Translations under genes and position numbers: made by a program
Assembly: GCA_030652575.1 (NCBI GenBank)
Contig: JAUSQI010000119.1
Coordinates: 1 to 58,023 of the forward strand
Reading direction: 5' to 3'
Source of the DNA: Stagnimonas sp.
GTDB taxonomy: Bacteria > Pseudomonadota > Gammaproteobacteria > Nevskiales > Nevskiaceae
Length of the DNA: 58,023 nucleotides
The notes under the pieces: model-generated
Databases searched by the model: none
Told to the model about the DNA's origin: nothing
The model's input: the letters and a program-made list of their open reading frames with translations, nothing else
Shown here: positions 43,618 to 51,513 of the stretch, one piece after another
How the letters are laid out: each line of letters begins with the position of its first letter
Numbering within the stretch: the stretch's first letter is position 1

Positions 43618-44193
43618 TCAGGCCGTAGCGGCTTGAGTGGGCAGTGACAACGGGGTTTGAACAGGCGATGCAGCCGGATCGGCCGGGAGCTTTTCGCCGA
43701 GTAGGCGGCGCTTGATGCGGTAGAGCGTGCCGTTGCAGTCGCGTCCCCGAAGCGGGCGAACGCTGGTGATGCGCACGGACTCGACCTTGCAGCCGACGAG
43801 CGACCAGCAATCCCCAACCGCAATGGGACGGCTGTTGCGCGCATGCCACTTGCGCACCTCCTCGCGCCAGGCTGGACAGGCTTCAGGAGCCATGTCCAGA
43901 TAGGTCAAGGGGCAGTGGTAGTGATACGGGTGCATGGATTCCTCCATGTCCTTGTAGCCCCAGCCGAAGTTCTTCTGCGGTGCGATCAGGTAGCAGCCGA
44001 TGAAGCGGTGTGGAACGCCCGCCTCGAAGCGAGGATTGCCTTGCTTGAACACGACCTCTTGCACCGTCCACAGCACATTGCCTTTGGTGCAATGGGCGAG
44101 CGTGCGGTAGCTGGTCTTGTCGTTTTCTTCCGGCTTGGTGAGACGTTGAATCAGGTCAGCGCGGGTCTGACCACGGGTGAATAACCATCCCAT
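43618..44193 (-). CDS. Conserved ICE hypothetical protein (191 aa, MGWLF start)
   Basis: A 191-residue protein beginning MGWLFTRGQTRADLI with aromatic-rich central segments (CYLIAPQKNFGWGYKDMEES, HPYHYHCPLTYLDMAP) and a basic C-terminal part. The MGWLF N terminus recurs in small proteins of ICEs and plasmids (possibly DUF6927-type, from memory). No catalytic motif is evident. ATG 44193 lies behind AAGGAGA in a structured leader. Confidence 0.75.
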   Translation of the reverse strand: MGWLFTRGQTRADLIQRLTKPEENDKTSYRTLAHCTKGNVLWTVQEVVFKQGNPRFEAGVPHRFIGCYLIAPQKNFGWGYKDMEESMHPYHYHCPLTYLDMAPEACPAWREEVRKWHARNSRPIAVGDCWSLVGCKVESVRITSVRPLRGRDCNGTLYRIKRRLLGEKLPADPAASPVQTPLSLPTQAATA

Positions 44194-44262
44194 GACGAAT
44201 CTCCTTGAGTGATGCCGGGAGACGCGCCACCCCTGTCGGGGAACGAGTCCCCGGACGGGTAG
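44194..44262 (-). promoter_or_regulatory. Structured leader copy 6 (191-aa gene)
   Basis: Sense-strand order: CTACCCGTCCGGGG, a CCC/GGGG hairpin, then TCTCC that can pair with GGAGA of the ribosome site. Same arrangement as the other leader copies. Confidence 0.6.
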
Positions 44263-44285
44263 AACAACGGTTTTTCTGGCAGTGG

Positions 44286-44618
44286 TTAAGTGAGGCTGTA
44301 GGCTTCCTTGCGCGCGTCGTCGGTGAGACGGCAGCGCGCATGGCAATCCGCAGTGATGCCGAGATACACCGGCGTCCAGAACGGACGCACGATGCCGCCC
44401 TCGATCAGCGCGGCAACGAGACCGACGTGTTCACCCTGGGTTTTGACCAGGATTTCGTCGGCTTCGAGACGCACTTCACCGGGCGATGTAGCAACCGCGA
44501 TGAAACGCCCATCCGCCGAAGGCCGCGCCGAACAGCAACTGAGCGCGAGGCATAGGGACTGGTTTTCGTAGAACGACCATTCGGTCGTGCAGCGACAGCT
44601 TTTGAAGCTGATCTTCAT
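44286..44618 (-). CDS. Conserved ICE hypothetical protein (110 aa)
   Basis: A 110-residue protein beginning MKISFKSCRC with four cysteines in the first 30 residues and a short C-terminal Cys pair (CHARCRLTDDARKEAY). The family is unknown to me. It sits between the 191-aa gene and the DUF6573 gene, behind a structured leader with GGAG before ATG 44618. Confidence 0.72.
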   Translation of the reverse strand: MKISFKSCRCTTEWSFYENQSLCLALSCCSARPSADGRFIAVATSPGEVRLEADEILVKTQGEHVGLVAALIEGGIVRPFWTPVYLGITADCHARCRLTDDARKEAYSLT

Positions 44619-44686
44619 AAATTCTCCGTGATGAAAGAAAGCCGGAGACAAGCCCCCGCAAGCGGGGACAGGCCCCGGCAGGGTGG
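44619..44686 (-). promoter_or_regulatory. Structured leader copy 5 (110-aa gene)
   Basis: Sense strand: CCACCCTGCCGGGG, CCCC/GGGG hairpin, then TCTCCG pairing with CGGAGA over the ribosome site (six base pairs). Confidence 0.65.
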
Positions 44687-44709
44687 GTGAAAAGCGATGA
44701 AGCGAAACC

Positions 44710-45171
44710 TCAGTCCTCGTGCGGCAACAAGATCGTGATGACGTGCTCCCCGTTGTCGCCGGGGCCGCTCAACATCTTCAATGTCGCCTTGCGGGGTCTG
44801 GTGGCGCGGCCACCGCGCGGCACGCGATAGAGCTGGTAGAACAGAGCTGGAAACCGCTCCTGCGAGCGACCCGATTCCGGCACGCGCAGGCGGCTGGCGA
44901 TGGCCACGTAGCCCATCCACAGCACGTCCCACAGGCGACCCGATTCGTTCTGCGTGGTCTGGCGGCGAGTGTCCTCGTCGCTCCATTCCACGAAGTCCGA
45001 CCAGGCTGCGCGCGTCATTGCGACCGGCACCTTGAAGCCCGCTTCGACAGCGGCATTCGACACGTCCACCAGCACGCCATCCGCCAGCGCCTGAGCACGG
45101 GTGTAGGCGTAGATGACCGGGCCAAACGGGTTGTTACCTTCTGGCCCTTGCGAGCCGTCGTTGTTGTGCAT
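44710..45171 (-). CDS. DUF6573-type ICE protein
   Basis: A 153-residue soluble protein: MHNNDGSQGPEG, then VIYAYTRAQALADGVLVDVS, AAWSDFVEWSDED and a C-terminal beta-rich part ending ILLPHED. The YxRAQAxxDGxLxDVS phrase is characteristic of the DUF6573 family found on ICEs and plasmids; function unknown. ATG 45171 follows AGGAG in the structured leader, although the frame is open further upstream. Confidence 0.82.
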   Translation of the reverse strand: MHNNDGSQGPEGNNPFGPVIYAYTRAQALADGVLVDVSNAAVEAGFKVPVAMTRAAWSDFVEWSDEDTRRQTTQNESGRLWDVLWMGYVAIASRLRVPESGRSQERFPALFYQLYRVPRGGRATRPRKATLKMLSGPGDNGEHVITILLPHED

Positions 45172-45256
45172 GTGCAACTCCTGGAATAAGCCGGAGCGCA
45201 CGCACCCCGCGTGGGGTGGTTGCCCCAGCGGGTTGGAAAAAACCGGCGAATGCCGG
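45172..45256 (-). promoter_or_regulatory. Structured leader copy 4 with upstream terminator-like hairpin
   Basis: Sense strand: CCGGC/GCCGG hairpin followed by six T (45237-45256), then CCAACCCGCTGGGG, CACCCC/GGGGTG hairpin, and CTCCGG facing CCAGGAG at the ribosome site. The T-run makes the first hairpin look like an intrinsic terminator placed before the leader. Confidence 0.65.
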
Positions 45257-45796
45257 CGGCTAAAACAGAACACCGAGGGACTCAAAGCGAATCCCCGCCG
45301 CACCTTCCCGATGCGAAAGCGGCTTGCCACGAAACTCTCTTGGCCAGAGCGAAAAACCATGAAGCTGTCAGCGAGCTTTCCGCACGACTCAAGCGCATGA
45401 GCCGTGTGGAAAACCCTCTGCCGAAAACTGCTCGGCAAAAGGCGGTTTTGAAGACATCAGCGATGAGAGACGGCGCGGGCTTCCATATAGCCGTGAAGCG
45501 GAAGCCTGCGGGCTAAAAGCCTTTACAGCGGACAACCCCTGGGGACGAACACGACGATCTGCGGTGGGATGCGTCTGGCCTCGTTCCTGACCCATTGCAG
45601 CGGGGCGTTGAGCCAATCGAATGCGGCGCACGGAGTTACCCGCACAAAGGGGCCTGGTCGGGTGCCGACGCCAGGCAGCCGGTGCGTTGAAGAAGGCCAC
45701 CGGCCTTCTTGCAAGACCCGACGGAAATCACTCCCGCAAGGCCCTCCAAGAAAGCCGGTGGCGAACCGTCACCGGCTTCGCCACCGACTGGAAGGA
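45257..45796 (-). other. Noncoding stretch upstream of the DUF6573 leader
   Basis: About 540 bases without a convincing gene. It holds several hairpins: AAGCCGGTG/CACCGGCTT (45752-45778), likely terminating the DUF3275 transcript; AAGAAGGCC/GGCCTTCTT (45690-45710); and a 12-base imperfect stem around 45385-45415. The part near the leader resembles the upstream part of leader copy 7 (a shared ATCGGGAAG motif). A 63-codon frame at 45523-45714 has only a TTG start and is not accepted. Confidence 0.5.
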
Positions 45797-46408
45797 CTAC
45801 TCCTTCACCCACAGCTGACCCAAAGGCTGGAACTTGAAGCCCAAATCCTTCAGGGCATCGCGCTGGGCGCGAAAGTTCTGCCGATCCACGGTGGGATCGA
45901 GCTTCACCTTGCCCTGGAGCGGCCACAGCGTGCCGAACATCCGACGGTATTCCTGCTCATTGCGGAAGATGATTTCTTCCTCGATGGACATGACCGGAAT
46001 CGGTGCGCCAGCAGGTGGAATGGCCTCAATACCAGCGCCATGCACTGCCGGTTCGAGATCGGCGATTTCGAGTGGTGCTTCAGCCACGATGGGCTTGCGC
46101 GCTTCCTCGATGGGATCGTGCTCGACGACGGGCAGCGTGTCTTCATCGGTGAGCTGCTCGATGCCCTTGAGGGCGATGCTGCCGAGCCGCGCACGGATTT
46201 CGACGACGGTGCGTCCGTTGGTGAAGTAAGTCGAAGGAAAGATGCTGCTGATACTGAACTCGCCTTCGTAACGGCCCTCTTCGTATTCCTCGATGAGGGG
46301 GTCTTTGACGGCGAACTCGCCGATCTCGGTGACGAGGCGACCGACATTGAAGTCGCCGCGTGCGCCTTTGACGGAACGAATTGCCAGAATGCCGCTGAGT
46401 TTCAACAT
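45797..46408 (-). CDS. DUF3275-family ICE protein
   Basis: A 203-residue soluble protein: MLKLSGILAIRSVKGARGDFNVGRLVTEIGEF, FSISSIFPSTYFTNGRTVVEIRA-type beta segments and an acidic central region, then a C-terminal helix-strand part ending LGQLWVKE. This pattern matches DUF3275 proteins of PAGI/ICE-type elements; function unknown. ATG 46408 follows GGAG in leader copy 3. Confidence 0.85.
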   Translation of the reverse strand: MLKLSGILAIRSVKGARGDFNVGRLVTEIGEFAVKDPLIEEYEEGRYEGEFSISSIFPSTYFTNGRTVVEIRARLGSIALKGIEQLTDEDTLPVVEHDPIEEARKPIVAEAPLEIADLEPAVHGAGIEAIPPAGAPIPVMSIEEEIIFRNEQEYRRMFGTLWPLQGKVKLDPTVDRQNFRAQRDALKDLGFKFQPLGQLWVKE

Positions 46409-46481
46409 GGGATGACTCCGGTGGTGTGGAAAGAAACACACGGCCAGCGCCAGCCCTTGCGGGGTGGCACCCGCCGGGTGG
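46409..46481 (-). promoter_or_regulatory. Structured leader copy 3 (DUF3275)
   Basis: Sense strand: CCACCCGGCGGGT, CCCC/GGG hairpin, then CTGGCCGTGTG opposite CACACCACCGGAG. The stem CGTGTG/CACAC places the ribosome site at its base. It diverges most from the other copies but keeps the order of elements. Confidence 0.55.
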
Positions 46482-46502
46482 AAACGCTTGGGAACGACAG
46501 CC

Positions 46503-46583
46503 CTACATCACGCTTGCGAGTGCGATGGCTTGCGAGGTGAAGAGGTAAATCACCAACATGCGAACGCTGAACAGATGGGACAT
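46503..46583 (-). CDS. Candidate 26-residue hydrophobic small protein
   Basis: A short frame starting MSHLFSVRML and ending ALASVM, then TAG. The middle is hydrophobic enough for one membrane span. It has AGGAGA eight bases before its ATG and its own copy of the structured leader that otherwise precedes only real genes. It is either a functional micropeptide or the remnant of a deleted gene. No family is recognisable at this length. Confidence 0.55.
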   Translation of the reverse strand: MSHLFSVRMLVIYLFTSQAIALASVM

Positions 46584-46650
46584 GACGCATCTCCTAAAAA
46601 GTCGGAGACACGTCAGCCCCAGGCGGGGAACGTGTCCCCGGCGTGGGTGG
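46584..46650 (-). promoter_or_regulatory. Structured leader copy 2 (26-residue gene)
   Basis: Sense strand: CCACCCACGCCGGGG, then the extended stem GACACGT/ACGTGTC enclosing CCC/GGGG, and TCTCC facing GGAGA at the ribosome site. Among the best-formed copies of the leader. Confidence 0.65.
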
Positions 46651-46666
46651 TGAAGCGGGAAGAAAA

Positions 46667-47116
46667 TCAGGCGGCGTTTTGCACCGCTGCGGCTTCGCGC
46701 GGCGGCTGGTAAACCATCACGCCATCCACCTTCGCAAACGTCAGGCGCAGCAGGTGGGCCTTGAGGGAAATCCCGGTCTGGCCCGCCTTGTCGCCTTTTT
46801 CGTACACGAAGGTTTCCGCGTAGAGATCACCGACCTTGAAGCCGACCAGCACCTTCTTCTTGGCCTCGATGTCGGCCTTGAGACGGTTGATGAGGCTGAT
46901 GGCTTCCTCACCGCTGACGCGGCAGTCGAAGCGGGTGTATTCAACCTCGTCGCTGGTGCCGCGCAGGGCGGAAACATCCACACAGACGAAGGGGTCGCCC
47001 TTCTTCACCTTCACTTCACGAACACGGCTGAGATAGCCGACGCCGGTGGTGTGCAGGTCGAAGTAACGCGGGCCGTTGGTGACGGGTGTATCGGTGCTGG
47101 TTTGAGTCTGGGACAT
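46667..47116 (-). CDS. DUF3577 (STY4534-like) ICE protein
   Basis: A 149-residue protein: MSQTQTSTDTPVTNGPRYFD, then LHTTGVGYLSRVREVKVKKG and the beta-rich core VCVDVSALRGTSDEVEYTRF. This is the DUF3577/STY4534 family found in the replication-maintenance block of PAGI/ICE elements; an OB-like single-strand DNA binding role has been suggested by position only. ATG 47116 follows GGAG inside leader copy 1. Confidence 0.88.
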   Translation of the reverse strand: MSQTQTSTDTPVTNGPRYFDLHTTGVGYLSRVREVKVKKGDPFVCVDVSALRGTSDEVEYTRFDCRVSGEEAISLINRLKADIEAKKKVLVGFKVGDLYAETFVYEKGDKAGQTGISLKAHLLRLTFAKVDGVMVYQPPREAAAVQNAA

Positions 47117-47377
47117 GGGACTACTCCGGTAGGAACAAAGTGAAATGCCGGAGCGCGCAGACCCCGACGGGCTTGCTTGCCCCAGCGGGTGGTCGAACCT
47201 TGCGGTTCGGGATGGGTGAATACACCGGGCGGGGCCGGGCTGAAACGAGTGAATCTGATCTGCGATTCACCAGCACCGCGAAGGCTTGAAGGCCCTCGTG
47301 CAGCTGCAATCCGGTGCGATAGCTGCGCCCCCCAAAAACAGCCGACAGTCGGGGGCACTGGCATGAAAACCTCATGC
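47117..47377 (-). promoter_or_regulatory. Long structured leader copy 1 (DUF3577)
   Basis: Nearest the gene, 47117-47192 is the common leader, with CTCCGG pairing perfectly with CCGGAG over the ribosome site. Upstream in the transcript are CGAACC/GGTTCG, and at 47361-47377 the hairpin GCATGA/TCATGC, the counterpart of GCACGA/TCGTGC in copy 7. The remaining gap to 47557 holds no gene and must contain the divergent promoters for this block and the PLD gene. Confidence 0.65.
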
Positions 47378-47557
47378 GGGGGAAACTTTGCGAACGCTAA
47401 TTCAGCCCCCCATCCCAGGCCAAGGAAAACCGCAACCTGATCCGGCACGGTTTCATTGACTGATTTGCCACCATCCTCGACGACGATGCCGCGACGCGCG
47501 CCCGGCCTCTCGTTTCTGACTCGGCAGCGTGCGGATCACCGACATCAGGAGAACGGC

Positions 47558-49264
47558 ATGGCGACCATCGTGGACTTCGAGCGCGTGTTCCAGCGCGACG
47601 GCCTCACCCTCAAGCTCTATCGTGGCGAAGGCATGGCGCTGCTGGCTTTCGATCTCGACCCGGCGCAGGCCACACGGGACTTCGTGGGCTTCGCCGTCGA
47701 GTTCAAGCCGCCGCGCGCCTACGAGTGGTTCCCGCTGCCCAACCGCCTGCGCTTCGAGGGCGCACCAGCGCACCCCAATCATCGCTATTCCTCGCTGGAC
47801 GCCCCGTTCCAGAAGTTCCGCTGGATTCATGTGCCGAGCAAGGTCGTGCGCGGGGACTACGCCTACCGCGTTACCGCGCGCTACATGCAGCCCGATGGCA
47901 GTCTGGTGTCGGGTGCCAGCGTCATGGGTGCGATCTCGCTCGATCCCGTCACCATCAGCGGCTTCGTCAACGTCGGCTTCACGCGCGGCTTTGCCTCCTC
48001 TCAGGCGTATGCAGAAAAGGACTGGCCGAACAAGGAAGGCATCCTGCCGCCGCCGGAACTCAAGGGCATCGCCGAGCTGACACATCCTGTCGCCAACTTC
48101 CAGCCGCACTACGAATGGCTGGGCTTCGAGGCCAGGCGCTTGCTGTTTGATCTGCTGGAAGCCTGCTTCGTGGATGAAGAACTCACCGTCGAGGCAATGA
48201 TCTACGAGTGCCGCGAACCGGCAGTGCTCACCGCGTTGGAGAAGCTCGGCCCGCGCCTGCGCGTGCTGATGGATGACCACGGCGAGATGGGCGACGACGC
48301 CAGCCCGGAAAGCGAATCCGCACGACGGCTCGTTGCGGCCGGTGCCGAGGTGAAGCGCACGCACTTCAAGCGCCAGCAGCACAATAAGGTGCTGATCGTG
48401 AAGCGCAATGGCGTGCCGGTGCGGGCCTTGGCGGGTTCCACCAACTTCTCGCTGCGCGGCCTCTACATCCAGGCAAACAACGTGCTGCTGTTCGAGGACA
48501 AGAACATCGCCACGCGCTACGCCGATGTCTTCGCGGCCTACTGGAGTAACCCGAAGAAGTTTCATGAGCATCCGCTGTCGCAGCAGTGGCATGTCGGACG
48601 CGATACGCCGGAGTCACGCTTCTCGTTCTGCTTCTCACCGCGCCGGGACGAGGCCCTGTCGCTCGACCCGGTGGCGCAGGCGATCCGCGAGGCCGAAAGC
48701 TCGGTGCTCTATGCCGTGGTGTTCCTGCCACAGCTCACTGGTGCCGTGAAGAATGCGATTGAAGACCTCAACAACCGCTCGCTGTTCTCCTACGGCGTGG
48801 CCCAGCGCACCGGCTCGCTGACGGTGAACAAGCCGGACGGCTCACGCGGCCTGTTGCCGTTCGCGTACATCGGCGCGAACGCGCCGGAGCCGTTCAAGCG
48901 CGAATGGTCGGGCGGCGAAGGCAACATGGTGCATCACAAGTTTGTCGTTACCGACTTCAACGGCGCGCGGCCCAAGGTCTTCACCGGCTCGTCGAACCTC
49001 GCCGCCGGTGGCGAGCGCGAGAACGGCGACAACCTGGTGATGATCGAAGACCGCAAGGTCGCCATCGCCTATGCCATCGAGGCATTGCGGCTGTTCGACC
49101 ACTTCCACTTCCGCGCGCGGCTCAAGGAGGGCGAGACGCAAGTCGAGCGCATGACGCTGGCCAAGCCGCCCAGCACGCCGACGGGCAAGACCTGGTTTGC
49201 GGCCTACTACCGCACGGGGCATGTCAAAGAGAGGGATCGTCGGCTGTTTGCGGGATCATGTTGA
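47558..49264 (+). CDS. Phospholipase D-like protein with two HKD motifs
   Basis: A 568-residue PLD-superfamily protein. Two catalytic motifs are visible: HNKVLI (His275, Lys277) with AGSTNFS (292-298), and HHKFVV (His459, Lys461) with GSSN (477-480). Two HKD half-sites form one active site in this family, which includes nucleases and phosphodiesterases. There is no signal peptide, so it is probably cytoplasmic; a nuclease role in the element or defence is possible. ATG 47558 has AGGAG upstream. Its end overlaps ynfA by nine bases on the opposite strand. Confidence 0.85.
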   Translation: MATIVDFERVFQRDGLTLKLYRGEGMALLAFDLDPAQATRDFVGFAVEFKPPRAYEWFPLPNRLRFEGAPAHPNHRYSSLDAPFQKFRWIHVPSKVVRGDYAYRVTARYMQPDGSLVSGASVMGAISLDPVTISGFVNVGFTRGFASSQAYAEKDWPNKEGILPPPELKGIAELTHPVANFQPHYEWLGFEARRLLFDLLEACFVDEELTVEAMIYECREPAVLTALEKLGPRLRVLMDDHGEMGDDASPESESARRLVAAGAEVKRTHFKRQQHNKVLIVKRNGVPVRALAGSTNFSLRGLYIQANNVLLFEDKNIATRYADVFAAYWSNPKKFHEHPLSQQWHVGRDTPESRFSFCFSPRRDEALSLDPVAQAIREAESSVLYAVVFLPQLTGAVKNAIEDLNNRSLFSYGVAQRTGSLTVNKPDGSRGLLPFAYIGANAPEPFKREWSGGEGNMVHHKFVVTDFNGARPKVFTGSSNLAAGGERENGDNLVMIEDRKVAIAYAIEALRLFDHFHFRARLKEGETQVERMTLAKPPSTPTGKTWFAAYYRTGHVKERDRRLFAGSC

Positions 49265-49591
49265 TCGCAGTGAGCCAACGATCAGCACGCCACATCCCAG
49301 CGCGATCAACGTCACACCGGCGACATCGGTCACGGTCGGCATCGAGCGATCCACAATCCACAGCCAGGCCAGCGCCGAGCAGGTATAGACCCCGCCGTAG
49401 GCGGCGTAGACCCGCCCAGATTCGGCGGGATGACGGGTCAGCAGCCAGGCAAACAGGCCGAGTGCGACTGCCGCAGCCGCCAGCATCCATAGCCCGCCGC
49501 CGCGCTTTGACCAGTGGAGAACCAAGTAGCAGCCGACGATCTCTGCCACCGCCGTGAGCAGAAATAGTCCCAGTGTGGTGATGAGCGACAT
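49256..49591 (-). CDS. ynfA: YnfA/UPF0060 family membrane protein
   Basis: A 111-residue, four-helix membrane protein with the family phrases [15 protein letters not shown] and [22 protein letters not shown]0060 proteins resemble small multidrug-resistance transporters. It is coupled to the regulator gene (TGATG overlap at 49589-49593), so the two form one minus-strand unit. Confidence 0.92.
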   Translation of the reverse strand: MSLITTLGLFLLTAVAEIVGCYLVLHWSKRGGGLWMLAAAAVALGLFAWLLTRHPAESGRVYAAYGGVYTCSALAWLWIVDRSMPTVTDVAGVTLIALGCGVLIVGSLRST

Positions 49592-50052
49592 CAGTGCCCC
49601 CGGCGCGAGCTATGGACACCGGCAGCAGCACCGGCTCGCCGACTGGACGGTGCCGTTGCCAGCTCGTGCAGGATGCCGCAGTCCTTGCTGGTGCTCGGCG
49701 CATCGCAATGGGCGCGCAGCGCCTTGAGTTCGACATGAAGCCGCCGCAGAGCGCGCATTCTTTCGGTGACATGCTCGATGTGCTCGTCCAGCACCGCATT
49801 CACCTCGGCGCAGCCCTGCTCAGGATCATCGCGCAGGCGCAGCAGGCTGCGAATCTCCAGCAAGCTCATGTCCAGCGCGCGGCAATGAAGGATGAACTCC
49901 AGCCGCGCACGTTCGCCCTCGGCGTAGAGTCGGTAGTTGCCGTCGCTGCGGGCGGGCTTGGGCAGCAAGCCCTCGCGCTCGTAGTAGCGAATGGTCTCCA
50001 CCGGCACATCCAGCAGGCTGGCGAGATCGCCGATTCGGTAGGTTTTGGGCAT
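49591..50052 (-). CDS. cadR: Cd(II)/Pb(II)-responsive MerR-type regulator (CadR/PbrR-like)
   Basis: A 153-residue MerR-family activator. The N-terminal winged helix ([20 protein letters not shown]) and dimer helix are followed by metal-site cysteines 81, 116 and 125 in the CadR/PbrR pattern. It would bind the long-spacer promoter at 50068-50098 and switch on the transporters when metal is present. CadR proteins often end in a His-rich tail; here the tail is Arg/Ser-rich. Confidence 0.88.
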   Translation of the reverse strand: MPKTYRIGDLASLLDVPVETIRYYEREGLLPKPARSDGNYRLYAEGERARLEFILHCRALDMSLLEIRSLLRLRDDPEQGCAEVNAVLDEHIEHVTERMRALRRLHVELKALRAHCDAPSTSKDCGILHELATAPSSRRAGAAAGVHSSRRGH

Positions 50053-50067
50053 GAGCGACTCCGGGGC

Positions 50068-50098
50068 TTGACCCTGAAGCTACTACAGGCTGTCCAAT
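50068..50098 (+). promoter_or_regulatory. MerR-type promoter for the metal transporter genes
   Basis: TTGACC (50068-50073) and TCCAAT (50093-50098) are separated by 19 bases, the long spacer used by MerR-family activators, and the spacer contains the dyad CCTG...CAGG. It lies between cadR and the first transporter and faces the transporter. Confidence 0.7.
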
Positions 50099-50126
50099 AC
50101 GCGCCATTCCCGCTCCGAGTACTGCG

Positions 50127-50816
50127 ATGTCGGCCAATTGCTGCGAATCCAGTTGCACCCCTGCCACGGCGATCCCGCCGCGCTACCGGCGTGCCTTATG
50201 GATCGCCCTCGTCGTCAACCTCGCCATGTTCGGAGTCGAATTGGCGGCTGGCTGGGGCGCGGGTTCTGCCTCGCTGCTCGCAGATGCCATAGATTTCTTC
50301 GGCGACGCCGCCAACTACGCCGTCTCGCTGTTCGTGCTGTCGATGGGTTTGGCGGTGCGGGCACGGACTGCGCTGCTCAAGGGGCTGTCGATGGGGGCTT
50401 ACGGCCTCTATGTGCTGGGCGTGGCAGCCTGGAACGCCGTGCATGGGGTGGTGCCGGAGGCGATGACGATGGGCCTGGTCGGCACGCTGGCGCTGTGCGC
50501 CAACCTTGGCGTCGCGGCAATGTTGTACGCCTACCGCGAGGGCGACGCCAACATGCGTTCGGTCTGGCTGTGCTCACGCAACGATGCGATCGGCAATCTC
50601 GCCGTCATGATTGCAGCAGTCGGCGTCTGGGGCTCCGGCTCTGGGTGGCCGGATGCAGTCGTCGCCGTCGGTATGGCAGCACTCGCCCTGAGTGCATCGG
50701 CCTCGGTGATCGGGCAAGCACGAAGAGAGTTGCGTGCGGCGACGTCGCGTCTAGTGGCAATCGACGAATCGAGAAGCGGTCGAGCTACTGATTTGCTGAC
50801 GGGAGACCGGGGATGA
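50127..50816 (+). CDS. Cation diffusion facilitator-like transporter 1
   Basis: A 229-residue membrane protein with a Cys-rich N terminus (MSANCCESSC) and five or six hydrophobic segments. DAIDFFGDAANY and SRNDAIGNLAV take the place of the paired His-Asp motifs in helices 2 and 5 of classical CDF proteins. It probably exports divalent metal. It starts 28 bases after the MerR-type promoter and overlaps the second transporter (ATGA at 50813). Confidence 0.82.
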   Translation: MSANCCESSCTPATAIPPRYRRALWIALVVNLAMFGVELAAGWGAGSASLLADAIDFFGDAANYAVSLFVLSMGLAVRARTALLKGLSMGAYGLYVLGVAAWNAVHGVVPEAMTMGLVGTLALCANLGVAAMLYAYREGDANMRSVWLCSRNDAIGNLAVMIAAVGVWGSGSGWPDAVVAVGMAALALSASASVIGQARRELRAATSRLVAIDESRSGRATDLLTGDRG

Positions 50817-51430
50817 GCGAAGACTGCAAAGACTCCTGCCGCGCGACCGAGAACGTCCAGCGCGGTGTGCTGGCCAAGGTGCTCGGCATCAATCTGGCGC
50901 AATCGCTGATCGGCGGCAGCGTCGGCCTCTGGGCGGCTTCAACTGCTGTGATGGGTGCCGCCATCGACAACCTCGCCGATGCCGGCGTCTATGCCATCAG
51001 CCTCTATGCGGTCGGCCGTTCCGCGGCGCACAAAGCCCGCGTGGCGCGCATCAGTGGCTGGCTGCTGCTGTTACTCAGTGCCTATCTGGGCGTTGAAGTC
51101 ATCCGGCGGTTTCTGGGATCGGCAGCACCCATCGGCTTCGCCATGATGGTGATGGCCTCGGTCAACGTCGGCCTCAATCTGATCTGCCTGCGTTTGCTGC
51201 GCAGCCAGAAGGATCAGGGGGCCAATTTCAAGGCGTCGTGGATCTTCACCAACAACGACACGCTGGTGAATCTGGGCATCGTGTTGTCGGGTGCCTTGGT
51301 GCTGGCCTTTGAGTCGTCGATTCCCGACCTCATCGTCGGTTCGGTGGTCGTGGTGATCGCTTTCCGCAGCGGACTGGAAGTGCTCGAAGAAGCGCGCGGA
51401 AGCGCATCCGAGCCAGCACCACCGCGATGA
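50813..51430 (+). CDS. Cation diffusion facilitator-like transporter 2
   Basis: A 205-residue membrane protein with the same plan as its upstream neighbour: Cys-containing N terminus (MSEDCKDSC), DNLADAGVYAIS in helix 2 and NNDTLVNLGIV in helix 5. Four-base overlap with transporter 1 suggests a fixed ratio and perhaps a heterodimer. It lacks the cytoplasmic C-terminal domain of full-length CDF proteins. Confidence 0.8.
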   Translation: MSEDCKDSCRATENVQRGVLAKVLGINLAQSLIGGSVGLWAASTAVMGAAIDNLADAGVYAISLYAVGRSAAHKARVARISGWLLLLLSAYLGVEVIRRFLGSAAPIGFAMMVMASVNVGLNLICLRLLRSQKDQGANFKASWIFTNNDTLVNLGIVLSGALVLAFESSIPDLIVGSVVVVIAFRSGLEVLEEARGSASEPAPPR

Positions 51431-51513
51431 ATACACCGAAAATGCCATCAGGCCGTCGTCACTCCGAGTTCTGAGTTACCACCCATCGAATCACCCTCAC
51501 TGGTCATCGCTGC

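Noticed and set aside
45523-45714. 63-codon minus-strand frame in the 45 kb gap
   Set aside because: Only a TTG start and no ribosome site; the sequence is dominated by hairpins. The C-terminal part looks protein-like but not enough to call.
41328-47192. Regularly recurring repeats that could suggest a CRISPR array or transposon ends
   Set aside because: The repeats are 65-75 bases, diverged, separated by whole genes and always placed just before a start codon, which fits leaders and not CRISPR or terminal repeats.
47558-49264. PLD protein as DrmC of a scattered DISARM system
   Set aside because: It is about 8.6 kb away on the far side of the ICE core, is much longer than DrmC, and the other DISARM genes are missing.
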